64,000 bases of DNA from Chloroflexota bacterium (lineage in GTDB: Bacteria; Chloroflexota; Dehalococcoidia; Tepidiformales; Tepidiformaceae): the NCBI GenBank assembly GCA_026705605.1, contig JAPPAK010000007.1, positions 1 through 64,000 on the forward strand. The letters are read 5' to 3'. A model generated the notes under the pieces. That model saw only the letters and a program-made list of their open reading frames with translations, was not told the origin of the DNA and made no database searches. The position numbers and the translations under genes are program-made. Below are positions 9,201-18,400 of this stretch, in pieces; the stretch's first letter is position 1; every line of letters starts with the position of its first letter.

Positions 9201-9576
9201 AGCGGGGCCGAACGATCCGGCCCTACGTTCGGCCTGCCAGTGGCTCCTGGATCGCCAGCGCGAAGACGGCGGATGGGGCGAGCATCCTGGTGGCTGCCTG
9301 ACCGGGCGCTACGTCGCACATGAGGAGAGCCAGGTCATCCACACCGCCTGGGCGTTGATTGCCCTTCTCGAGGCGGGGCATTCGAACTGGACCGCCATTT
9401 CGTGGGGCGTCCGCTTCCTGGTGGACGCGCAGGGGGAGGATGGAACGTGGCCCAGGCAAGACATGGCCGGGGTGTTTTTCCGGACGGCGCTCCTGGATTA
9501 CGTCCTGTATCGCCAGTACTTCCCGCTGCACGCGCTCGGGCTCTATGAAGAGCGACGCAAGACCCGCGGCAGCTGA
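6229..9576 (+). CDS. fused squalene epoxidase-oxidosqualene cyclase (bifunctional)
   Basis: One uninterrupted frame encodes 1115 residues with two enzymes. Residues about 8-440 are an FAD monooxygenase of the squalene epoxidase type: GAGPVG at 15-20, VGADGRSS (DG motif), and IGDAAGHYHPLTATGL with Asp283 (GD motif; HPLT resembles the epoxidase signature). After a short linker, residues about 470-1110 form a triterpene cyclase with oxidosqualene-type catalytic motif DCTAE (852-856), IPSWGKFWLALLNLYDW, WDTGFALQAL and several QW repeats (QAEDGSW, QNRDGGF, NQERDGSW, QREDGGWG). DCTAE, rather than the DxDD of squalene-hopene cyclases, points to epoxide-initiated cyclisation. The fusion would pass 2,3-oxidosqualene from one site to the other. 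Epoxidation needs O2 and an NADPH reductase encoded elsewhere. The GTG start is coupled to cyp51. Confidence 0.93.
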   Translation: MTDSRGGSYDVAIVGAGPVGSLCAIAHARKGYRVALFEANPAASKRLAGEWLHPPAARILRELGLSVSGDAQSASGKGFVVFPEDREHPIVIPYSNGTHGLVCDHATLVSRLREAVESEPGIDFRLHTRVSEVEDGRLSYVQNGASEFVDAERIVGADGRSSVVRRSLGLATRSKMCSRMVGLTLKGVSLPMEGYGHIVCGAPGPVLIYRLSEDRVRAVVDIPLEYSSHEWKGVLADSFARWMPEGLQSAFIEASAEERLDASANAVSPRVTYGTSRRVLIGDAAGHYHPLTATGLTLGFGDAMALAEGEEFRDFSNERFEATRVPEVLAMGLYEVFADQRAEATALRQAMYRRWRSSSAACDKTMGLLACEDRSVSSLSREFTTTIVWALRATVPRSLNGSAWRRFREVARGMGNRLGWLSLGAWHLYRGRRAGGTAPERPTRTLARAFLASMPSASGPAGDALPTETVSPDAGTALERAATRLLDLQAEDGSWEGEMVWCPMLTAQWVLLHHILGRPIDDGRRQRVLRYFEQSRLPEGVWGLHDHSAPHLFVTTLVYIASRLLGVERDDQLIEPARRFLQAEGVQNIPSWGKFWLALLNLYDWTGLHPILPELWSLPRRLPLHPSNWYCHTRLIYMAMAAIYADRFQAPVTPTISSLRDELFPQGFGNVDFPASRNRLREADLFARPTVWLRAGYRGAQLLERFHGKRLRARSVDALISQIKWELNTTDHTSISPVSGLLNILALWLRDPDDPDCQRALEQLDLWFWEDEEQGARMTGARSASWDTGFALQALSTAPRLGGVPDALQRGSAFLRTQQIEDSFPGFREAYRNDPQGGWCFAGKWHGWPVTDCTAEAVLGLIAVDRTAVPETALRDAVRFMLRGQNRDGGFGSYEARRTVFDLERFNPAEMFGESMTEHSFVECTASCMAALAACREHFPEVFDGPAERALSQADVWLRHNQERDGSWRGVWGVQFIYGTLFGIRGLIAGGAGPNDPALRSACQWLLDRQREDGGWGEHPGGCLTGRYVAHEESQVIHTAWALIALLEAGHSNWTAISWGVRFLVDAQGEDGTWPRQDMAGVFFRTALLDYVLYRQYFPLHALGLYEERRKTRGS

Positions 9577-9603
9577 TCCCCGAGCGCGACCCTCCCGCCC
9601 CGC

Positions 9604-10632
9604 TCAGTCTTCGGTACGGAGAGGCTTTCGGGCCAGGTAGTAGAACATCGGGGTAAACACACCGGACACACCGCCGTCGACAAGCGCATCGGCGCCCTCG
9701 TTCAACGCGCTGCTGACCTCGCGAGCGCCCTCCGGCACGATCCGCAGCTTCTCCCCAACTCTCAGGGCGAGATTCGTCAGGGCTCGGCCGGCGGGAGTGC
9801 GCGGAAGGCCGCGCAGGCTCAGATCGCCACCCTGCAACGGGCGGTACCACGGAGTCTCCGGATCGGAGTCAAGCGCGAGATCGCGGGCTTCCACCACCTC
9901 GAACCCTGCTGCCCGCAGCGCAGCGCGGATTTCCGAGGTGTGCGCGATATCGGGAAGTCCGTTCCCCTTCATGATTGACCCCTTGATCCGCCCGTGGTCT
10001 GCGTTGGACGGTTCAAAGGAGTCGGTAAGGCACCACTCGTAGCCTGCGAATTCCCCGCCTGGACGGAGGACTCGAAAGATCTCCCGGAACACGGCCGTCT
10101 TGTCCGGCGCGTGAGCGGTGGCCTCGATGTTGATCGCGGCGTCGAACTGGTCATCACCTTCCGGGATGTTCATGAAATCGCCGTGGATGAACCGGCACGG
10201 CGACTGGATATCCCTGGTGTGTTCCTGCGCGCGCTGGATCTGGTAGGCGTTCAGATTGATGCCGACGAAGCTGGCCCCGGTGTGACGGGCCAGATTTCGC
10301 ATCGGACCGCCGACCCCGCACCCCACGTCCAGCACCTGCATGCCCGCTCTCATGGAGAGTCGTTCGGCGAGAAAGTGCTCGTGCCTCAGCAGCGAAGCGT
10401 TGAGACTTTCGCCCCGTCGCCGGGGGGCAAAGTGAAATGACCGGCCCCAACCGAACTCGTAAAAGTCGGTCGCCAGGTTGTAGTAGTGGTCGACGACCGC
10501 GTGATAGCGACTCTTTCTCTGCTCCGCGCTTCCATCGAAGAGTCCTGTGTAGTCGTCGACCACGGACTTGAACTCATCAGGGTCCAGGTCTCCGATGGAG
10601 CGACGGCTCGGCCGCTTGGCGCGCTGGCTCAC
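9604..10632 (-). CDS. sterol C-24 methyltransferase, ERG6/SMT-like
   Basis: This S-adenosylmethionine methyltransferase has 342 residues and carries every hallmark of sterol methyltransferases: YEFGWG (58-63, region I), FHFAPRRRGES, SAM motif LDVGCGVGGP (101-110), EATAHAP (170-176, region II), YEWCLTD (198-204, region III), and the C-terminal sterol MT domain ending TPMFYYLARKP. It should add a methyl group to a delta-24 sterol side chain. It converges on the epoxidase-cyclase gene with 27 bases between the stops. The GTG at 10632, with GAGGG upstream, is chosen because the family's homology begins shortly after it and a longer upstream frame is low-complexity. The substrate side chain and whether one or two methyls are added are unknown. 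Confidence 0.92.
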   Translation of the reverse strand: MSQRAKRPSRRSIGDLDPDEFKSVVDDYTGLFDGSAEQRKSRYHAVVDHYYNLATDFYEFGWGRSFHFAPRRRGESLNASLLRHEHFLAERLSMRAGMQVLDVGCGVGGPMRNLARHTGASFVGINLNAYQIQRAQEHTRDIQSPCRFIHGDFMNIPEGDDQFDAAINIEATAHAPDKTAVFREIFRVLRPGGEFAGYEWCLTDSFEPSNADHGRIKGSIMKGNGLPDIAHTSEIRAALRAAGFEVVEARDLALDSDPETPWYRPLQGGDLSLRGLPRTPAGRALTNLALRVGEKLRIVPEGAREVSSALNEGADALVDGGVSGVFTPMFYYLARKPLRTED

Positions 10633-10971
10633 TCGGCAGCGCCCTCGGGTGTGGCAGAGCGTCGACGGGGGCCAGAACCTGCCCTCCCGGGCTCGGTTCG
10701 AGGTCTTTTGGAAGGCGGCCGCTTTGGAGCAGGCATAATGCATTCCCGATGGTTGTGGTGTGCTTCCCGAGGCGAGGCGCCGCCGCCTGCGTCGGGAGAC
10801 TTCGCGCGGTGAGCGTAGGCGCGGCGGAGATCCATCGTCAATGTCGGGAGCACGAAAACCCCGGCCCCAGCGGCGCCGGCCCGCTGTCGAACGCCCGCAG
10901 CCTGCCCCCGCGGGCCGCGGTTGGATAGGATCGCGAGCGAGCGCTCGAGAAGAGCGAGAGGAGTGGGTGGC
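10633..10971. other. divergent intergenic region between SMT and the ABM gene
   Basis: A 339-base GC-rich spacer with no supported gene. It must hold promoters for both directions. A CATAAT sequence sits near 10734-10739 but has no well-spaced -35 partner, so I do not call a promoter. Confidence 0.4.
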
Positions 10972-11295
10972 ATGAGCAACCTCGCCATATGGGTCAGGGT
11001 CACGGTGAAGCCGGAGGGACTCGAGAAGTTCCTCCATGCGATAGAGGTCGACGCACTTGGCTCGGAACGCGACGAGCCGGGCTGCATGCGCTTCAACGTC
11101 TTGCGGGATGCAGACGACGAACTGACCTACTACTTCTATGAGGTCTACGAGGACGAAGCCGCCCTGGCCGCGCATCGGGAGGCCCCCCACTACGCCGTCT
11201 GGTCGGCCGCTGCGGACACGCTCGATGGTGAAGTCCAAATCACCCGCACCTCGACCGTCTTCCCCTCCGACCAGGGTTACTGGTCGAAGGACTGA
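10972..11295 (+). CDS. ABM-domain (antibiotic biosynthesis monooxygenase-like) protein
   Basis: A 107-residue dimeric alpha/beta-barrel type protein. The visible family pattern is an N-terminal strand (SNLAIWVRVTVKPEG), then EPGCMRFNVL and YYFYEVYEDEAALAAHREAPHY, as in quinol or heme-type ABM monooxygenases and LsrG-like proteins. The ATG at 10972 has an AGAGGAG ribosome site nine bases upstream and is preferred over an in-frame start 51 bases earlier. It is transcribed away from the sterol methyltransferase. The substrate is unknown. Confidence 0.8.
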   Translation: MSNLAIWVRVTVKPEGLEKFLHAIEVDALGSERDEPGCMRFNVLRDADDELTYYFYEVYEDEAALAAHREAPHYAVWSAAADTLDGEVQITRTSTVFPSDQGYWSKD

Positions 11296-11458
11296 GCGGT
11301 CATCGAGCCCACGGCTACAGGCTGAACAGCACCTCGAAGGGAGTACTGCCTACCGTCACAGCCAGCGCCACCAGAAAATTCCGTACGACACATGCCAATT
11401 GGTGGGTCCGCACGCTGGTGCGAAGCCGTCCCCACTCCAGCCCCGAGGGTGTTACGTC

Positions 11459-11890
11459 ATGAGCACGCAAGACCGCGACCTGCAGAGCAATGCCCGCGCC
11501 ACGACCCGGCTGCGCGACCTCGTTTCGCGGCTGGACGAATCCGCGATGTCCCGTTCGCTCGGCGGTGGGTGGACGGTCGCCTTCGCCCTCGTCCACCTGG
11601 CCTTCTGGGATGTGCGCCAGGACGTCGCCCTGCAGCGCTTCGCGCGCGGTGACGAGTTCCCCGCCGAGGACGCGACGACCAACGCAACCCTGGAGGCAAT
11701 CGCCCCGCTCTTCGATGCCGGGGCCGCTGGCGACATGGCTGTTCGGGCCGCGGAACAGCTCGACGCCACCCTGGAGGCCCTCGCCGCCGATCAGCTCGAG
11801 TCACTGCGCCAGGAGGGCTTCGCCTACGCGATCGAACGCTGGCGGCACCGCGAGGATCATGTCGCCCAGATCGAGGCGGCCCTGTCCTGA
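11459..11890 (+). CDS. DinB-like four-helix protein
   Basis: A 143-residue, mostly helical protein. The pattern SMSRSLGGGWTVAFALVHLAFWDVRQ and the C-terminal RHREDHVAQIEAAL resemble DinB/YfiT/mycothiol maleylpyruvate isomerase N-terminal-type domains, which bind a metal through three His. Candidate His ligands are in LVHLAFWD and in HREDH. The ATG at 11459 follows a GAGGG stretch. It lies between two other small proteins on the same strand. Function is unknown; thiol-dependent or metal-dependent chemistry is possible. Confidence 0.65.
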   Translation: MSTQDRDLQSNARATTRLRDLVSRLDESAMSRSLGGGWTVAFALVHLAFWDVRQDVALQRFARGDEFPAEDATTNATLEAIAPLFDAGAAGDMAVRAAEQLDATLEALAADQLESLRQEGFAYAIERWRHREDHVAQIEAALS

Positions 11891-11971
11891 GCGACCGGCC
11901 TCTCCGAGAGTGCCTTGACCGCCCCTGCCCGCCGCTGGTAGGCATACAGGACTACCAGTTGGAGGAAGAAC

Positions 11972-12292
11972 ATGGGGAAGTACCTGCTTCAGGCGAGCTA
12001 CACGCAGACCGGCCTTGCGGGCCTGGTCAAGGAAGGCGGAACGAGCCGCCGGGCGGCCCTGACGGAGACCATCGAGGGTGTTGGCGGCTCTCTCGAGTCC
12101 CTCTACTTCGCGTTCGGCAAGAACGACCTCTTCATCACGGCGGACCTTCCCGATGACGCCGCCGCGACCGCCGTCTCGCTCGCCATCAGCTCCGCCGGCG
12201 CTCTTGGCGTGAGCGTCACCGTGCTGCTGACCGCCGAGACCGTGGACCAGGCCGTCGCCATGAACGTGCCCTACCGCCCGCCCGGCGCCTGA
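11972..12292 (+). CDS. GYD-domain protein
   Basis: A 106-residue small alpha/beta protein. It starts with MGKYLLQASYTQTGLAGLV and contains GGSLESLYFAFGKNDLFITADLPDD, typical of the GYD family (ferredoxin-like fold, function unknown). A strong GGAGGAAG ribosome site precedes the ATG. It is the last small gene before the polyketide synthase, 141 bases upstream, and may belong to its transcription unit. Confidence 0.8.
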   Translation: MGKYLLQASYTQTGLAGLVKEGGTSRRAALTETIEGVGGSLESLYFAFGKNDLFITADLPDDAAATAVSLAISSAGALGVSVTVLLTAETVDQAVAMNVPYRPPGA

Positions 12293-12433
12293 CCCGCTCC
12301 AGGCTGTCGGCTGGCCCGGTGGGGTAAGCCGACTCACACCGCGATTCGGAGCGCGCCACCAACAGGCCGGCGCTTCTTCATAATGACCCGGACGGGCTCC
12401 TGCGCAGGGAGACCCTGTCGCGGGTAGGACCCC

Positions 12434-15400
12434 ATGTCGGCCAACGAGCAGTCCAGCGCCCTGATGCAACCCCAATCCGCCGGTGGCGAGCCCATCGCCA
12501 TCGTCGGGATGGCCTGCCGGTTCCCCGGAGCGAACGACCTCGATTCCTTCTGGAAGCTCCTCGAAGAGGGCGGGAACGCGATTACCGAGAACGTCCCCGG
12601 CGCCGTTGGGGGACGCATGGGGACGCTCTTCGGCGATGCCGAGCTCCCCAACGAAGCCTGCCGCTTCGGCGCCTTCGTCGACGACATCGAGCAGTTCGAC
12701 GCCGCATTCTTCCGCATCTCCCCCGTCGAGGCGCAACTCCTCGATCCCCAGCAGCGCATGATGCTGGAGACGACCTGGCTGGCGCTCGAGGACGCCGGAA
12801 TCGACCCGGACAAGCTGCGGGAGACGCGCACCGGCGTCTACACCGGCATCAGCAACGACGAGTACCGCATGCTCGTCCTCGATACCACCAGGCCCACCGA
12901 GGCAGCTGGCTCTCTCTACGCCCTCAGCGGCACCAACCTGAACGGCACCAGCGGCCGGGTCTCCTTCGTCCTTGGCCTGATGGGGCCCGCCAAGGCCGTC
13001 GACGCCGCCTGCGCGTCCGCGCTCGTGGCCGTGCACGATGCCGTCGCGGACCTCCAGGCGGGAAAGGCCGACCTCGCCATCGCCGGCGGCGTCCAGGCAA
13101 TCCTCAACGGTCGCATCTATGAGCTGCGTGCCGACTCGATGATGTTGTCCCCGGATGGGCAGTGCAAGGCGTTCGACGCGTCCGCCAACGGCTACGTTCG
13201 CGGCGAGGGTTGTGGAGTCGTCGTGCTCAAGCGCCTGAGCGAGGCGGAGGCCGATGGCGACCGTATCTGGGCCGTCATCCGCGGCGCCGCCGTCAACCAC
13301 GGCGGCGCCAGCGTCGGCCTTACCGTCCCCCACACACCGGCGCTGGAAGCGGTCATCAAGGCGGCCCACGCCGACGCCGGCATCCCCCCCTCCGAGGTCG
13401 ACTATCTGGAGGCGCATGGAACCGGCACCGCCGTCGGCGACCCCATCGAGATCAACGCCGCCGCCACCGTGTACAGCGAGGGCCGCGACCCCGACCACCC
13501 GCTCCTCGTCGGGTCCGTCAAGACGAACATCGGCCACCTCGAGTCGGCCGCCGGAATCGCGGGCCTGATGAAGGCCGCCCTCGTCCTGAAGCGGGGCGTG
13601 ATTCCCAGGCACCTGCACTTCAATGACCCCAACCCCAGCCTCGATTGGGAGCACCTGCCCCTCCAGGTGACGTCCGAGAGCATGGAGCTCCCGCAGCGCA
13701 ACGGCCGCCCCCGCCTGGCGGGCGTGAATTCCTTCGGCATCTCCGGCACGAACGCCCACGTCGTCGTCGAGGAGTACTGCCGTCCCGACGGCGACGGCGC
13801 GGGGGCGGAAGGCGCCGCGCAGATCGTCGCGGCGGCGCTGCCCGCCCCCCTCGCCGGACTTCCCTTGCCGGAAGAAGCGCTGGATTCCCGCCCGACGCGC
13901 CTCCTGCCGCTCTCCGCCAAGTCCGAGAGCGCCCTCCGGGACCTCGCCCGGGGCTACCTTGCATGGCTCGACGAGCGAACCGCCGACCTCGCCTCCGAAA
14001 CCGCCGCCTCCGCCCCCCTCCTGTCGGACGCGGCCTGGACGGCAGCTATCGGCCGCAGTCACTTCGACTACCGAAGGGGCGTCGCCTTTGATGACGTTGC
14101 CTCCTTGCGCGAGCGGCTCGGCGAGCTGGCCGAAGGATCCGATCCGGTGGAGCCGCGATCCGCGAGCAAAATCGCGTTCGTCTACACCGGGCAGGGGAGC
14201 CAGTGGGCTGGCATGGGCCAGGCCCTCTACGAGAGCGAGCCCGTCGCCCGGGCGGTCCTCGACCGCTGCGAGGCTGTGTTTCGCGAGGCGCGGGGCGCTT
14301 CGCTGCTGGACGTGATGTTCGGTCGGGCGGAGGGCCAGGGTGACCTCGGCGATACCGCCTGGGAACAGCCTGCCCTCTACGCACTGGAGTGCGCGCTGAC
14401 CGCCCTCTGGTCCAGCGTTGGCATCGGGCCGAGCGTCGTCGTCGGCCATAGCGTCGGCGAGATAGCGGCGGCGCAAGCGGCGGGCGTGTTCAGCCTCGAA
14501 GACGGCATGCGCTTCGCCGAGGCGCGCGGCTCGCTGCTCTCCGGGATGGAAGGCGGCGGCATGGCCGCCGTCTTCGCGCCCCCGGAGCAGGTGGCCGCGG
14601 CGGTTGAAGCGTTCAACGCCGAGTCGGACGGCGTCGGGCTGAGCTTCGCGGCCGACAATGGCGCCCACCAGGTCGTCAGTGGACGGGTTGAGGACATCGA
14701 GACCATCTCGGAACAGCTGGAAGCTCAGGAGGAGCTCCGGGTCAGGCGGCTCAACACCGCCAAAGCCTTCCACAGCGCCCTCGTCGAGCCTGTCCTGGAG
14801 GGGCTGGAGGCCTCGCTCGAAGGCGTGGAGATCCGCTCGCCCGACCTGACCGTGATCAGCAACGTTACGGGCCGGCCGGTCGACGCCGGCACGCTCCTCG
14901 ACGCCGCCTACTGGAAGCGCCACGCGCGGCAAGCGGTCGCCTTCGCCGGCGGCGTCGACTCGCTCGCCGAGCTCGGTGTCGACCTCGTCGTCGAGATAGG
15001 CCCGGACTCCGTCCTCGGCACGATGGCGACGCTTTGCTGGCCGTCCGGCAGCGCCGCCCCCGCCGTCCTCGCCAGCCTGCGGCGTCCGCCCAGGGACGGT
15101 TCATCGCCCGAGCCCGAGGCCGGTTTCGTCGACGCGGTGGCCGCCGGTTACGAGGCCGGGCTGGACATCGCCTTCGAGGGACTCTTCGCCGGAGAAGCCC
15201 GCCGGCGCATCTCCCTGCCGAGCTACCCCTTCCAGCGCGAGCTTCACTGGGTCGAGGGGACGAGGCAGCGGCGCCTCGGCGCGGGTCACCCGCTGCTGGG
15301 CGCCCGTCACGAGTCCGCCCGCGGCGAGGTCGCGTTCGAGACGGAAGTCTTCCCCTCCGATCCGGCCTGGCTGGAGGACCACCGCGTGTTCGGCCGCTAT

Positions 15401-18400
15401 GTAGCCCCGGGGGCGCTGTACGGCGCCATGGCGGCCACCGCCTCGCTCGTCGAGGAGGGCAGCAGCTCGCTCGTGATCGAGGACATGCAGCTGCACAACC
15501 CCCTCGTCTTTGCAGAGCAGAACCCAGAAGACGGCGCGCCTGAAGAAGGCCGCAGGATGCAGGTCGTGCTCGACGTTTCCGAGGGAGCGTCCGCGCGACA
15601 GGTCACCGTCTTCAGCAAGGGGACAGAGGAAGGCTGGAAGGTCCACCTCGAAGGCCGCGTGTTGCCCGGCGCCCCGATGCCGGAGGCCGGCGAGCGGATC
15701 GACCTCGGCGAGCTGAAGGCCCGTCTCTCACAGGCCGACGTGTCCGACTACTACCGCGCCAAGGCCGCGACTGGCATCAATCTCGGGCCGTTCTTCCGCA
15801 CGCTGGGAAGGGTCTGGTCCGCCCCGGGTGAGGCGCTCGGTGAGGTCACCCTCCCCGAGGCCCTTGGGCGGAACGAGTTGGACATCCACCCGCTTGTGCT
15901 CGACGGCTGCTTCCAGGTGGTCGGCGTGGCGAGAAACATGTCCGGCGCCCCCGGCGAGGCCACCTACCTGCCCTTCGGCTGGGACCGCATGTGGCTGAGC
16001 GGGCGGCTGCCCGACCGCGTCCTCTGCCACGTGGTCATGAGCGACTCCGCCCCGGACGCGGAGTCGAGCGAGGCCCCCGAGGTTCTGACCGGCGAGGTGC
16101 GCATCTACGACACGAACGGCGTCCTCCTCGGCGGGCTCGGCGGGTACACCGTCAAGCGCGCCACCCGCGCCGCCCTCCTCTCAGCCGTCGAAGGCGTGCG
16201 CGACCTGCTCTACGAGGTCACCTGGCGCGATCGCGCCCTCGAGTCGGGCATCCAGCCCGCGGACTTCTTCCCGAGCGCCGCCAGCGTCGCCGCCGCCTCG
16301 GACTCGTTCTCGGAATACCTTGCCGCTGCCGAAGTCGACCCCGACGACCGCGTTGCGCTCCTTGCCGACCTGGAACGCTGGTCGCACGCCTACGCCCTGC
16401 TGAACCTGGAAAAGCTTGGCTGGCAGCGCCGGTCGGGCGACGTCGTCGACGCAGACGAGCTGAGGGAGCGCCTCGGCGTTGTCGAGGAGCACGAACGCCT
16501 CTTCCGGCGGATGTTCGAGATGCTCGCCAGGTCCGGCGTCGTTGAGGAGAAGGACGGAAGCTTCGTCGTCGTGATCGGGGCGGACGATCCCCTGTCCGAA
16601 CAGCTACCCGCCGACCCCGAGACGTACGCCGCCGAGATGGAGGCCCGCTACTCCCATGGCCTGACCGAAGTCGGCCTGTTCAGCCGCTCCGCAGGCGCCC
16701 TCGCCGACGTGCTGCGCGGCGAGATGGACCCGTTGACGCTCCTCTTCAGCAGCGGCGAACCGACCGCCGGCGACCTCTACCTGAAGGCGCCCGTCGCCCG
16801 TGCCGCCAACGGCATGCTCGCCGACGCCGTCCGGGCGATCGTCGCCGAGCTGCCCGAGGGACGGCGGCTGCGCGTGCTGGAAGTTGGCGCCGGCACCGGC
16901 TCGGCCACCGCCTCCGTCCTCCCGGAGCTGCCCGAGGGCCGGTTCGACTACGTCTACACCGACATCTCCGCCGGCTTCTTCGCGGAAGCGGAGGAGCGCT
17001 TCGGCAACGGCGGGGGGAGCATCGACTACCGCCCCCTGGACATCGAGAAGGACCCGATCCCGCAGGGCTTCGACTCGCACGGCTACGACCTCATCATCGC
17101 CTCCAACGTCCTCCATGCCACGCGCTACCTCAGCGAGACGCTGACGCACTGCCTGGACGTGCTCTCGCCGTCCGGACACCTCGTCGCCCTCGAGAACCTT
17201 CGCGGCCTGGGCTGGATGGACCTGACCTTCGGCCAACTCGACGGCTGGTGGCGGTTCGCGGACCCCTTCCGCACCGAGCACGCCCTCATGGGCCCGACGA
17301 TGTGGCGCCAGGCGCTTCGCGACGCCGGGTTCGACGAGGCCGAGGTCATCGGCGTCGGAGAAGACGCCCCGACCGAGAAGCTGGACAAGGGCGTGATCGT
17401 GGCCCGGGGACCCTCGCAGATCACCGAGCCGCCGGGCGCCTGGATCCTGTCGGCCGATCAGGGTGGCCTTGCCGAGGAGCTCGCTGCCGAGCTGACTGAA
17501 CGCAACCAGACGGTCGTGCTGGCCGCCAACGAAGCCGTCGATCCTGAGAGCCGCGAGTCCTGGGCGGCGCTCATTGCAGGCCTCCCCACGGACCTCCCCC
17601 TCAACGGTGTCGTGCACCTCCAGGCGCTTGAGGGCCACGGCGAAGAGGCGACCACCAACGAGATCGTGGAGGACGTCAAGGATGCTGGCGCGAGCGGGCT
17701 GGCGCTGGTCCAGGCGATTTCCGACTCCGACGTCATCCCCGAGAAGGGCATCTGGTTCGTCACGCGCGGAGCGCAGGTCCTCGATCGCGAGCGCGGCGGG
17801 GAGCTCGCCGGCGCCGTGTTGTGGGGGCTGGGCAAGGTGGTGGCGCTGGAAGCTCCACACCTCCAGCCGCGCATGATCGACCTCGACCCCGCCGGGACGG
17901 GCTCGCTGTCCGACCTCGTGAACGAACTCCTCCATCCCGACGAGGAGAACCACATCGCCTACCGCCTCGGACGCCGTCTCGCCGCGCGACTCGTGCGGCC
18001 CGAGGACGCGGCGCAGCGCCTCGCCCTGCCCGAAGACTCGGAGTGGGTGCTGGCCCCGGACCGCGCCGGTGTCTTCGAGCGCCCCGAGGTGAAGCAGCTT
18101 CCCGCACGCCCCCTGGAGCCGAAGGAGGTGCGCGTTGCCGTTGAGGCCTCCGGCCTCAACTTCTGGGATGTCTTCCGTTCGCTCGGCTTCATCGAGGAAG
18201 GCGACCTCGGGCGGGAGCTCTGCGGCTTCGTCGTCGACACCGGCTCCGAGGTCTCGACCGTCTCCCCCGGCGACCACGTCGTCGGACTTGGGTTCGGCGC
18301 CTTCGCGCAGGAAATGGTGACCCGCGAGGAGCTGGTGGCGCCCGCGCCCGAGGGTGTATCCGTGTCCGCGCTCGCGACCATCCCGAGCGCGTTTGTCTCG

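Noticed and set aside
6229..9576. Reading the cyclase as a squalene-hopene cyclase
   Set aside because: The catalytic motif is DCTAE, not DxDD, and the fused epoxidase supplies an epoxide substrate; IPSWGKFW and WDTGFALQAL also fit oxidosqualene cyclases.
9604..11238. A longer sterol methyltransferase starting near 11238
   Set aside because: The upstream codons overlap the divergent ABM gene and are low-complexity; SMT homology starts just after the GTG at 10632.
11801..14932. A 1043-codon open frame on the minus strand opposite the PKS
   Set aside because: It is the mirror of a high-GC coding frame; its translation has no family pattern and is antisense to an unambiguous KS-AT region.
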